Notes under the pieces: generated by a model | Databases searched by the model: none | The model's input: only the letters and a program-made list of their open reading frames with translations | What the model was told of the DNA's origin: nothing | Translations under genes and position numbers: made by a program | Assembly: GCA_021845835.1 (NCBI GenBank) | Contig: JAJZVE010000001.1 | Span: 1 to 32,123, forward strand | Length of the DNA: 32,123 nt | Direction: 5' to 3' | DNA from: Pseudomonadota bacterium | Lineage (GTDB): Bacteria; Pseudomonadota; Alphaproteobacteria; Acetobacterales; Acetobacteraceae | Shown: piece by piece, positions 22,604 through 30,230 of the stretch | How the letters are laid out: each line of letters begins with the position of its first letter | Numbering within the stretch: position 1 is the first letter of the stretch

Positions 22604-24046
22604 ATGTCCGACTCGCGCGCGCTCGGGCGTCCTGGCCCCCGGCGTCTGCCGCAACCGCCGCCGCTGGTTGACTCCGGCGGCAGCGTGCATGGCGTCGTGC
22701 TGATTGCCGCGAGCGGTTTCCTGCTCGCGATGTTCCTTGGATCGCTCTACAGCATCCGCTTCCTGCCGCTGTTTCTTGCGGCCGGCACGCTGTTGTGCAT
22801 TGCCGTGCCGGTCATCCGCTTCCCCGTTGCGACCTCCGCCGCGTGGCTGCTGGTGGCGGGCACCAGCCCGGAAATGTGGCTGGGCGATCTGGTCGGGCAG
22901 GACAACACGATCACGGCGGTGGTCAAGCTGATCGGTCTCGCACTGCTGGGCGTCTGCATCCTGCGCTACGGCGCCCGGCTGGACCGGTTCAACCCGTCCT
23001 TCGCCTACCTGGCGATGTTCGCGATTGGCCTCATGCATGGGCTGTGGCCGACGCTGACGGTGCTGGACAGCGTGCGCTCGCTGATCGGCTCCGCGGCACC
23101 CTTCGCCTTTTCTTTCAGCCGGCTGTCGCGGCGCTGGTGCCATGCCATCATCACGGCGACCATCTGGGTCTCGCCGGTCATCGTCGGTTTCGGCGTGGTG
23201 CTGGCGCTGACCCATGTGCGCCCGTTGTTCACCGGCCTCGGCGGCTCGACGCGGCTGCAGGGATCGACGCATCCTGCCTTCCTCGGCGGCTTCGCCGCCG
23301 CCGGCATCTATGCCGCGCTGGTCGAACTCTATCGCGACGGCCGGTCGCGCCACCTGTGGGCCATCGTCGTCAATTACGTCATCCTGGTGCTGTCCGGCGC
23401 CCGCGCGCCGCTCGCGGTGGCGCTGATGGTCACCGCGGCGGCGTTCCTGTTCCTGCGCGCCGACCTGTTCTCGGCGCGCCGTCGTCTGCCGGTCATTCTG
23501 CTCGGCATGCTGGCGCTGCCCGTCCTCGCGGCGCTGGCCACCGGGTCGAATTCCATCCGCCTGCTGAACGTGCTGTCCAGCGATGCCCAGGATCTGTCCG
23601 GGCGCAACCTGATCTGGCCGCTGTTCGAGCGCGCGTGGAATGCCTCGCCGGTGTTCGGATGGGGCATCGGCGCCGGCAAGGTCGTGGTCGATCCGGACAG
23701 CCTGCTCGCCCGGCTGCTGGGCACCACGGCGGCGCACAACGAGTATCTGCGCGTGGGCGTGGACGGCGGCTATGTCGGACTCGCGCTGCTGATCGGGATG
23801 ATGGCGTGTTGGGCGCTGTGGTGGACCCGCCATGCGCCGCGCACCGACCGCTTCATCATGCGTGCCGCGTTCGTCGCCTTCGCCATCCATTCCTTCACCG
23901 ACAACACGCTGATCGCGGCAACGGCGAGCGTGATGTTCACCTGGGTGTCGGCGGTGTTCGCCCGCGCCGCGCTGGAGCGGCAGGAGGCGCGCGAGGCCGC
24001 TGCGCTAATCGAGCAGCGCGATGGCGAGGCCGCGCAGGTAGCCTGA
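22604..24046 (+). CDS. O-antigen ligase/polymerase family membrane protein (Wzy-like)
   Basis: A 480-residue protein with about eleven to twelve membrane segments and one larger periplasmic loop. The Wzy_C/O-antigen ligase pattern is seen in STRLQGSTHPAFLGGFAAAG, then LSGARAPLAVALMVTAAAF, SGRNLIWPLFERAWNASPVF (with GWGIG next) and HNEYLRVGVDGGYVGLALL. The His of HNEYL and the Arg of the G-R-N-L-I-W segment are conserved functional positions in this family. In this setting it most likely polymerises lipid-linked repeat units rather than joining them to lipid A. ATG 22604 is chosen; GTG 22598 lies within the hairpin. The 3' end overlaps the convergent glycosyltransferase by 42 bases. Confidence 0.87.
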   Translation: MSDSRALGRPGPRRLPQPPPLVDSGGSVHGVVLIAASGFLLAMFLGSLYSIRFLPLFLAAGTLLCIAVPVIRFPVATSAAWLLVAGTSPEMWLGDLVGQDNTITAVVKLIGLALLGVCILRYGARLDRFNPSFAYLAMFAIGLMHGLWPTLTVLDSVRSLIGSAAPFAFSFSRLSRRWCHAIITATIWVSPVIVGFGVVLALTHVRPLFTGLGGSTRLQGSTHPAFLGGFAAAGIYAALVELYRDGRSRHLWAIVVNYVILVLSGARAPLAVALMVTAAAFLFLRADLFSARRRLPVILLGMLALPVLAALATGSNSIRLLNVLSSDAQDLSGRNLIWPLFERAWNASPVFGWGIGAGKVVVDPDSLLARLLGTTAAHNEYLRVGVDGGYVGLALLIGMMACWALWWTRHAPRTDRFIMRAAFVAFAIHSFTDNTLIAATASVMFTWVSAVFARAALERQEAREAAALIEQRDGEAAQVA

Positions 24047-25015
24047 GGCGAAGGCGAGCGCGCAGCGTTGCCGGATCATTCCCGGATGGCGCTGCGGCCA
24101 CAGCGCCAGCGGCGCGCGCAAGCCGGCGTGCAGCGCCATGCGCAGCCCCTTCGCGCACGCTTCGCGGCGGCCGTCCAGCCGCGCCGCCACGATCGCCTCG
24201 GAGACGCCGCTCCAGAACTGTCGCCGCAGCAGCCAGTTCGGCGTCAGCCGGGCGGCCTGGATGCTGTGGGTGACGCTGATCGTCGGGTCGTAGTGGATCT
24301 CGTGCCCGGCGCCGCGCAGCGCCCGCATCACCCAGGCCTCCTCGCCGGACAGCAGCTTTGCCCCGATGCGCCCAAGATGGGGCGGGAACCCGCCGACGCC
24401 ACGCAGGGCGGCGGTGCGGAACACCATGTTGGCGCCATATGGCTCGACGTGCCGCGGCAGGCTGCCGTCGCCGACGCGGCCGGGCAGGCTCCAGCTCAGC
24501 ACGGTCAGCGCCGGGATGAGGTCGGCTGGCCACCAGCGCGGGCACGGCGCTTCCCAGCTCGGCACGATCGGGCCGCCCAATGCCGCCGCACCGGCCGGCA
24601 ACCGCGCCACCGTCGCCGCGATCGCGCGCGTCCAGTCCGGCGCCACCCGCGCGTCGTCGTCGATATACGCGACCCACGGCGTCATCACCGCGGCGAGACC
24701 GGCGTTGCGCGCGAGCGACAGTCCGGGCTGCTCGACCCGCAGCAGCGTTGCCCCGTGCGCCGCCGCGAACGCCGCGATTTCGACGGCTGCCGCAGGCGAG
24801 GAGGCGCTGTCCACCACCAGCACGCACCAGTCCGCCCCGGTTTCGGCATCCTCCGGTCCGCGACCCGCCTCCAGGGCAGCGAGGCAGCTCGCAAGGTAGC
24901 GCGGGCGCTCGTGCGTGCAGACGATAACGGTCAGGAACGGCGGCACCGGCGCAAGCAGTGGCGCTTCGAGCGGCGGCGCCGCATCCGCAGGGACAAGGCC
25001 GGGCGCGCCTCCCAT
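24005..25015 (-). CDS. GT2-family glycosyltransferase
   Basis: A 336-residue GT-A fold glycosyltransferase. It opens with FLTVIVCTHERPRYLASCLA (27-46), then LVVDSASS and PGLSLARNAGLAAVMTPWVA. The metal-binding acidic motif is YIDDDARV (117-124). LSGEEAWVMRALRGAG (about residues 220-235) matches the acceptor/catalytic Glu region of this family. There are no membrane helices apart from hydrophobic patches near the C-terminus, so it is cytoplasmic or peripheral. It should add one sugar from a nucleotide donor to the lipid-linked unit. The start at 25015 follows the previous stop by four bases. It is the only conventional glycosyltransferase in the window. The first 25 residues are Pro/Ala-rich and may be non-essential. 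Confidence 0.87.
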   Translation of the reverse strand: MGGAPGLVPADAAPPLEAPLLAPVPPFLTVIVCTHERPRYLASCLAALEAGRGPEDAETGADWCVLVVDSASSPAAAVEIAAFAAAHGATLLRVEQPGLSLARNAGLAAVMTPWVAYIDDDARVAPDWTRAIAATVARLPAGAAALGGPIVPSWEAPCPRWWPADLIPALTVLSWSLPGRVGDGSLPRHVEPYGANMVFRTAALRGVGGFPPHLGRIGAKLLSGEEAWVMRALRGAGHEIHYDPTISVTHSIQAARLTPNWLLRRQFWSGVSEAIVAARLDGRREACAKGLRMALHAGLRAPLALWPQRHPGMIRQRCALAFASGYLRGLAIALLD

Positions 25016-25019
25016 GCCG

Positions 25020-25457
25020 CTAGCGACCTTCCATCGGCTTTTCCTGGTTCGGGTCGATCTGCGTCGTGTAGTCGGGCGGGGCTTCGGCGTAGCCGTGCTG
25101 CTTCTGCGCCTGCTGCGCCTTGTCCTGCGCCGCGAAGTGGCCGCGGAACGGCAGCTTCTTCTTGTTTGCTTCGTAGTGTGGCGGCACGTATTTCCCCTGT
25201 GCATCGAAATGCGGTCCGACCATGCGCTGCCGCGTTCCGTCCGCTGACGGCACCGGCGATTGCGTTCCCGTCGCCCCCGCAGCGGGATAATCCTGCGCCC
25301 GCGCGGAAATGGCGATCAAAAGCGCAAGAGCGACGAATACCGTGAGGATCGTGCGGCGTATATCCGCGCTAGCCTTGCCGGACGGTGCGGCTCGTTCCCC
25401 CTGGCGAAGCGTGACGTGAGCGTTGCAATTGGGTAATTCCGTCGAACGATGAAGCAT
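25020..25457 (-). CDS. Small exported protein of unknown function
   Basis: A 145-residue protein with a long polar lead, then a hydrophobic stretch TILTVFVALALLIAISARAQ (37-56) that looks like a signal peptide cleaved after SARA. The mature part is hydrophilic, with MVGPHFDAQGKYVPPHYEAN, then KKKLPFRGHF, QDKAQQAQKQHGYAEAPPDY and PNQEKPMEGR. The Q/D-G-K-Y-V-P-P-H-Y element recalls short motifs found in small alphaproteobacterial secreted proteins, but no domain is recognised. ATG 25457 has GAGGTCTGAGAG directly upstream and is the only plausible start. It overlaps the divergent acyltransferase start by nine bases. It is followed closely by the GT2 gene, so the two are likely co-transcribed. 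Confidence 0.72.
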   Translation of the reverse strand: MLHRSTELPNCNAHVTLRQGERAAPSGKASADIRRTILTVFVALALLIAISARAQDYPAAGATGTQSPVPSADGTRQRMVGPHFDAQGKYVPPHYEANKKKLPFRGHFAAQDKAQQAQKQHGYAEAPPDYTTQIDPNQEKPMEGR

Positions 25458-26534
25458 CTCTCAGACCTCACGTGCTGCCGCGCGATCTTCGCGGCGTGGG
25501 TGTTTACGTACCATCTGAACCTGGAGGCGCGCTACGCTCCGTCGCTCGGCGTGGCCGGCGCTTTCGTGCAACGCGGCAATCTCGGTGTCGATGGCTTCTT
25601 CATTCTTTCCGGCATGATCCTCGCCTACGCGCATCCTGATCTGACGCCGGGCTTCGCCGAGGCACGAAGCTTCTGGGGCAAGCGGCTCGCGCGCATCTAT
25701 CCGGTGCACCTCGCGATGATCGTCGCGCTGGCCTTGCTGGTCGCCAGCGCCTGGGCGCTGGAGGTGCATCCGCGGCAGCCGGATCGCTTCGGCCTCGGCG
25801 AGCTGGTGAGCCATCTTGCGCTGGTGCATGCCTGGGGATTCAGCGACCGCTGGGCCTGGAACTACCCGTCCTGGTCGATCAGCGCGGAGTGGGCAGGCTA
25901 TCTCCTGTTTCCCTTCCTGTGGACGCTGCTGCGCGGCCAGAACGGTATCGGCGTTGCGGTCGTGCTGCCACTCACATTGCTCGGCGTGATCGCGGCCCGC
26001 GTGATTGGACATGCGCAGGGGCTGTCGCTGACCTACGACGGCGGCCTGATCCGGTTCTTTCCTGAGTTCATCGCCGGAATGGCGATCCTGCCGCTGCTGC
26101 CGCTGCTGCCGCGCTGGTTGAACGGCCATGCGGTTGCGCTTGTCGGTGGCGTGGGCTTCGTCGCTGCCGCGGTGGCGGCGGCGGAGGTGCTCACGATCGT
26201 TGCGATGTGGCTGATGCTGCTCGGGCTGATGCTGGCCGGCGAGCAGGGCCGGAGCGAGCTGCTCGGGCGCATCCCGGCGCTGCGGTGGCTCGGCGAAGTG
26301 TCGTATTCCTACTACATGTCGTTCGCATTGGTGGAGACGATGCAGGCGACGCTGTGGCGTCGGCTGGCGGTGTTGCCGCTCGACCATCCGGTGCTGTACG
26401 TGCTCATGACGACGACGCTGACGCTGGGGCTGGCGACGCTCGCCTGGGCGCTGGTGGAGCGTCCGGCGCTGCGCGCCTATGCCGCTTACACGCAGCGGCG
26501 CGCGCGGCTCGGCGGCTACCCCGCCCGGCTCTGA
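25449..26534 (+). CDS. Membrane O-acyltransferase (acyltransferase 3, OafA-like)
   Basis: A 361-residue protein with about ten helices. It begins MKHLSDLTCCRAIFAAWVF followed by TYHLN, the usual Leu-x-x-x-Arg-x-x-A-x-x-V-x-x-x-H start of the family. Next come NLGVDGFFILSGMILAYAHP and FWGKRLARIYPVHLAMI, then NYPSWSISAEWAGYLLFPFL, all hallmark motifs. The expected role is O-acetylation or another acylation of exopolysaccharide or lipid-linked sugars. The ATG at 25449 has no obvious ribosome-binding site and overlaps the divergent exported-protein gene by nine bases. The 3' end overlaps flhG by 19 bases. It differs in sequence from the acyltransferase at 15183, so the polymer may carry two kinds of acyl modification. 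Confidence 0.87.
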   Translation: MKHLSDLTCCRAIFAAWVFTYHLNLEARYAPSLGVAGAFVQRGNLGVDGFFILSGMILAYAHPDLTPGFAEARSFWGKRLARIYPVHLAMIVALALLVASAWALEVHPRQPDRFGLGELVSHLALVHAWGFSDRWAWNYPSWSISAEWAGYLLFPFLWTLLRGQNGIGVAVVLPLTLLGVIAARVIGHAQGLSLTYDGGLIRFFPEFIAGMAILPLLPLLPRWLNGHAVALVGGVGFVAAAVAAAEVLTIVAMWLMLLGLMLAGEQGRSELLGRIPALRWLGEVSYSYYMSFALVETMQATLWRRLAVLPLDHPVLYVLMTTTLTLGLATLAWALVERPALRAYAAYTQRRARLGGYPARL

Positions 26535-27280
26535 CCCGCGCGCGTCGCGGCCGCGGCCAGCGCCGCGGCCAGCGCCTCCACGTCCGCCGCCGCCGGGCTG
26601 GCGGGATGGCGGGTGAGCAGCAGCGTCTGGCGGCGGATCGTCTCGCGCACCTTGTCGTCGCGCCGGATCACGCCGGCGCAGGGCGGCGTGCGGCCGAGGA
26701 AGGCGGTGCAGGCGCGCGCCAGCGCGGCGTAGGTGCGCGCGCCCGCCGCCGGAGTCGCCGCCTGATTGATGACGATCCGCGCCGTGGCGCCGCGTGCCGC
26801 CGCCGCGTGCAGCTTCAGCACCGCATAGGCATCGGTCAGGCTGGTCGGCTCCTCCGTCGCCATGACCAGCAGCACGTCGGCGAACGCGGCGAGGCGCTGC
26901 ACGCTGGGATCGAGGCCGGCGCCGAGGTCCAGCACCACGGCATGATACCGCTGCGCCAGCGCGCGCAGCCCGCGCAGCACGCCCGCCAGCGTCGCCGGGT
27001 CGAGGGCGGCGAGCGCGCCGGAACCGGAGCGGCCGGGCAGGATGTCGAACCCGCCCGGATGCGGCAGCACGGCGTCCGCCATCGCGAGCTGGCCGGCGAT
27101 GACCGCGCCGAGATCGGCGGCCGGCGTCAGGCCGAGCTGGATATCGACATTGGCCAGCCCGAGATCGGCATCGAACAGCAGCACGCGCCGGCCGAGCCGG
27201 GCGAGCGCGTGGCTGAGCGTGATGGCGAGCCAGGTCTTGCCGACCCCACCCTTGCCGGAGGCGATGGCGATGATGCTCAT
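26516..27280 (-). CDS. flhG: Flagellar number regulator FlhG (MinD-like ATPase)
   Basis: A 254-residue MinD/ParA-family ATPase. The deviant Walker A ASGKGGVGKTWLA (7-19) has both lysines (10 and 15), and FDADLGLANVDIQLG (36-50) follows. VVLDLGAGLDPSV is the Walker B region, and MATEEPTSLTDAYAVLK is typical of FlhG/FleN/YlxH. In the family it counters FlhF and limits flagellar number, and it contacts C-ring proteins. The start overlaps the flhF stop (ATGA), so translation is coupled. The C-terminus is Ala-rich and ends in an overlap with the convergent acyltransferase. It is the last gene of the flagellar operon visible here. Confidence 0.9.
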   Translation of the reverse strand: MSIIAIASGKGGVGKTWLAITLSHALARLGRRVLLFDADLGLANVDIQLGLTPAADLGAVIAGQLAMADAVLPHPGGFDILPGRSGSGALAALDPATLAGVLRGLRALAQRYHAVVLDLGAGLDPSVQRLAAFADVLLVMATEEPTSLTDAYAVLKLHAAAARGATARIVINQAATPAAGARTYAALARACTAFLGRTPPCAGVIRRDDKVRETIRRQTLLLTRHPASPAAADVEALAAALAAAATRAGQSRAG

Positions 27281-28146
27281 GGCGTTGGCTCCGCGCCGGT
27301 GCGGGCAAGGCGGGTGGCGAGCAGATCGGGCGTGAACGGCACCAGGCCGTCGGCCGCGCCGGGGCCGATGCCGGCCTCGGTGAGCGCCAGCCCGGCCGCC
27401 GCGGCGGCCAGCACGCCGCCCAGGCGGCGCGCGCAGTCCAGCCGGGTGGCCACCATTCGCTCCGCCCCCGCCTCGCGATAGGCGGCAGCGAGGTCGGCGG
27501 CTTCCGCCGGGTCGAGGCCGGCGGGCAGCACCGCGACAATGGCGGCGTCGAACGCGGCGGCGAGGGCGGCCAGTTCCTCGCGCTCCAGCGGCTGCAACGG
27601 GTCGCTGCCGGGCAGGTCGATCAGCACCGGCACGCCGCCCTGCCGCTGCGCCACCGCCCGCGTCAGCGCCACCGGATGTGCGGCGACGGCGAGTTCGAGG
27701 CCGAGCAGCCGTGTCAGCGCCGCAAGCTGTTCGGAGGCGCCGGCGCGGCGGCCGTCGGCGGTCACGACCAGCGGTGCGCCGCCCTCCATCACCAGCCGCG
27801 TCGCCAGCCGCACCACCGTCAGCGTCTTGCCCGCCCCCGGCGGCCCGGCGAACAGCAGCGGCCTGCCGTTAAGGTCCAGCGGCAGCCGGTCGAAGCGCAA
27901 TACGCTGGCGAGCGGCGCGGCGCGCAGCCGGTCGGCGAGCGCGGCGGGAACGCCATGCCACGCCAGCGCGCCGGGTGCCGCCGCCGTCCGCCGCGGCTCG
28001 GCTTCCGGCACCTCCAGCGCGGCCGTCACTTCCACCCCGTCGGCAACGCGGCGGGTGCCAAGGATCAGCGCCTCGGCGCCGAGTTCGGCGCGCACCCGCC
28101 CCATCGCCTGCGACAGCGTGCGGGCGTGGAACAGTTTCAGCCGCAT
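27277..28146 (-). CDS. flhF: Flagellar SRP-type GTPase FlhF (short, divergent)
   Basis: A 289-residue SRP-like GTPase. It begins MRLKLFHARTLSQAMGRVRA, the FlhF N-terminal signature, and continues ELGAEALILGTRR. The P-loop is FAGPPGAGKTLTVVRLATRL (99-118). The later motifs are changed: DLPG (177-180) stands where DTAGR is normal, and TRLD (234-237) replaces TKLD. It is shorter than most FlhF proteins because the middle basic linker is brief. In the family it marks the pole for flagellar assembly and is paired with FlhG. The start is coupled to flhA by a one-base TGATG overlap. Identity is supported by order (flhA-flhF-flhG); GTPase activity may be reduced. Confidence 0.87.
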   Translation of the reverse strand: MRLKLFHARTLSQAMGRVRAELGAEALILGTRRVADGVEVTAALEVPEAEPRRTAAAPGALAWHGVPAALADRLRAAPLASVLRFDRLPLDLNGRPLLFAGPPGAGKTLTVVRLATRLVMEGGAPLVVTADGRRAGASEQLAALTRLLGLELAVAAHPVALTRAVAQRQGGVPVLIDLPGSDPLQPLEREELAALAAAFDAAIVAVLPAGLDPAEAADLAAAYREAGAERMVATRLDCARRLGGVLAAAAAGLALTEAGIGPGAADGLVPFTPDLLATRLARTGAEPTP

Positions 28147-30230
28147 CAGATCGTGCCCACGGTGCGGATGCGCGCGCGCGGGAAGATTTCGGTCTGCGCC
28201 AGCACCGCGGTGGCCGGCCGGATGCGCTCGACGATGGCGCGCACATGCGGGCGGATCGCGGCCCCCGTGAGCAGCACCGGCGATTCGGCCGCGGCGGCAT
28301 CGAAGGCGGCGCGGAACCGCTGCATAAACTCGGTGAGCCGGCTCGGCGCCATCGCCAGTTGCCGGTCCTCGGCCGGCCCGACCACCGCCTCGGCGAAGGC
28401 GGCTTCCCATTCGGGCGAGAGGGTGACGAGCGGGATATAGCCCTGCGGGCCGGTATGCGCATCGCTGAGCTGGCGGGCGAGGCGGGCGCGGACATGGCCG
28501 CAGATCGCCGGCACCGCCCGCGCCTGCGCGGCGCACCCCTCCTGGATGCCTTCCAGGATGGTCGGCAGGTCGCGGATGGAGACGCGCTCGGCCAGCAGCG
28601 CCTGCAGCACGCGCTGCACGCCGCCCACGGAGATTTGCGTCGGGATCAGCTCGGAGACCAGCTTCTGCTGCTCGCGCGGCAATTCGTCGAGCAGCTTCTG
28701 CGTCTCGGCGAAGGACAGCAGTTCCGCCATCGTCTGCCGCACGATCTCGGTCAGGTGCGTGGTCAGCACGCTGGCCGGATCGACCACGGTGTAGCCGCGC
28801 AAGGTCGCCGCCTCGCGCTGCGTGGCGTCGATCCACAGGGCGGGCAGGCCGAAAGCGGGCTCGCTGGTGCGCTCGCCCGGCAGGTCCGGCAGCCCGCCGT
28901 TCGGGTCCATCGCCAGCACCTGCGTCGGCCGCAACTCGCCCCGCCCGGCCTCGATTTCCTTCACGCGCACCGAATAGGTGTCGGCGGCGAGCTGCATGTT
29001 GTCCTGGATGCGCACCGGCGGCAGCACGAAGCCCATGTCGGCGGCGATGGTGCGGCGCAGGCCCTTGATCTGCTCGGTCAGCCGCGGCGTGTCGCCGCCG
29101 GCGAGCGTGAGCAGGCCGTAGCCGAGCTCCAGCCGGATCATGTCCATGCGCAGCGCGTCGCTGATCGGCGGCTCGCGCGCGGCGGCGGGGGCGGCGGCGG
29201 GGGCGGCGGCGCCGTCGGGCGGGGCGGTCGGGTTCTTGTGCCGCAGCCACGCGCCGCCGCCGGCCAGCCCCGCCAGCGCCAGGAACGGCAGCGCCGGCAG
29301 GCCGGGCATGGCGGCGAGCAGGCTGGCCGCGCCGGCGGCGACGGCGAGCGGTTTCGGGCTGCCGCCCAACTGGCGCAGCAGCGCGGTGTCGGCGCGGCCC
29401 TCGGAACTGCCTTTCGTCACCACGATGCCGGCGGCGGTGGAGACCAGCAGTGCCGGGATCTGGCTCACCAGCCCGTCGCCGACAGTGAGCGTGGTGAAGG
29501 TGCTGGCGGCCTGCGCGAACGGCATGCCGTGGCGCAGCAGCCCGATCGCGAGGCCGCCGGCGATGTTGATGCTGGTGATCAGCAATCCGGCGACGGCGTC
29601 GCCACGGACGAACTTCGCCGCACCGTCCATCGCGCCGTAGAAGCCGGCTTCCTCCTCCAGTTCGCGGCGGCGATGTCGTGCAGTTTTTTCGTCGATCGAG
29701 CCGGAGGAAAGCTCCGCGTCGATTGCCATCTGCTTGCCCGGCATCGCATCCAGCGTGAAGCGCGCCGCGACCTCGGCGATGCGGCCGGAGCCTTTGGTGA
29801 TGACCATGAAGTTCACCACCAGCAGGATCGAGAACAGGATCAGCCCGATCACCACGTCGCCGCCCATCAGGAAGCCACCGAACGCGGCGACGACGTGGCC
29901 CGCCGCGGTCGGCCCCTCGTTGCCGCGCGAGAGGATGAGGCGCGTGGTGGCGACATTCAGCGACAGGCGCAACAGCGTGGTCAGCAGCAGCAGCGTCGGA
30001 AAACTGGTGAAGTCGAGCGGCCGGCGCAGGAACAGCGCCACCATCAGCACCAGCACCGCGGCGGTGACGGAAATCGACAGGCCAAGATCGAGCACGAACG
30101 CCGGCAGCGGCAAAATCAGCACGGAGAGCAGCGCGACCACGCCAAGTGCCAGACCGACATCGGTGCCCGGCGCATAGGCACGCAGCCGCGCCGACCAGAC
30201 CGGCAGCAGCGCGGTGAGGCTGGCCGACAT
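28146..30230 (-). CDS. flhA: Flagellar type III export gate protein FlhA
   Basis: A 694-residue FHIPEP-family protein. The N-terminal half has about eight membrane helices; LLLLTTLLRLSLNVATTRLI and NFMVITKGSGRIAEVAARFT are conserved. The cytoplasmic loop LDAMPGKQMAIDAEL followed by AGFYGAMDGAAKFVRGDA (206-223) is the diagnostic proton-coupling region. After an Ala/Pro-rich linker (about 335-355) comes the soluble domain, containing VLTTHLTEIVRQTMAELLS and LIPTQISVGGVQRVLQALLA. It forms the nonameric export gate that receives substrates and chaperones. The length is normal for the family. The start overlaps the flbD stop by one base (TGATG), so expression is coupled to the regulator gene. Confidence 0.95.
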   Translation of the reverse strand: MSASLTALLPVWSARLRAYAPGTDVGLALGVVALLSVLILPLPAFVLDLGLSISVTAAVLVLMVALFLRRPLDFTSFPTLLLLTTLLRLSLNVATTRLILSRGNEGPTAAGHVVAAFGGFLMGGDVVIGLILFSILLVVNFMVITKGSGRIAEVAARFTLDAMPGKQMAIDAELSSGSIDEKTARHRRRELEEEAGFYGAMDGAAKFVRGDAVAGLLITSINIAGGLAIGLLRHGMPFAQAASTFTTLTVGDGLVSQIPALLVSTAAGIVVTKGSSEGRADTALLRQLGGSPKPLAVAAGAASLLAAMPGLPALPFLALAGLAGGGAWLRHKNPTAPPDGAAAPAAAPAAAREPPISDALRMDMIRLELGYGLLTLAGGDTPRLTEQIKGLRRTIAADMGFVLPPVRIQDNMQLAADTYSVRVKEIEAGRGELRPTQVLAMDPNGGLPDLPGERTSEPAFGLPALWIDATQREAATLRGYTVVDPASVLTTHLTEIVRQTMAELLSFAETQKLLDELPREQQKLVSELIPTQISVGGVQRVLQALLAERVSIRDLPTILEGIQEGCAAQARAVPAICGHVRARLARQLSDAHTGPQGYIPLVTLSPEWEAAFAEAVVGPAEDRQLAMAPSRLTEFMQRFRAAFDAAAAESPVLLTGAAIRPHVRAIVERIRPATAVLAQTEIFPRARIRTVGTI

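Noticed and set aside
29165..29225. GC-rich tandem-like repeats in flhA
   Set aside because: They encode the variable Ala/Pro linker between the membrane and cytoplasmic domains of FlhA; length variation there is normal.
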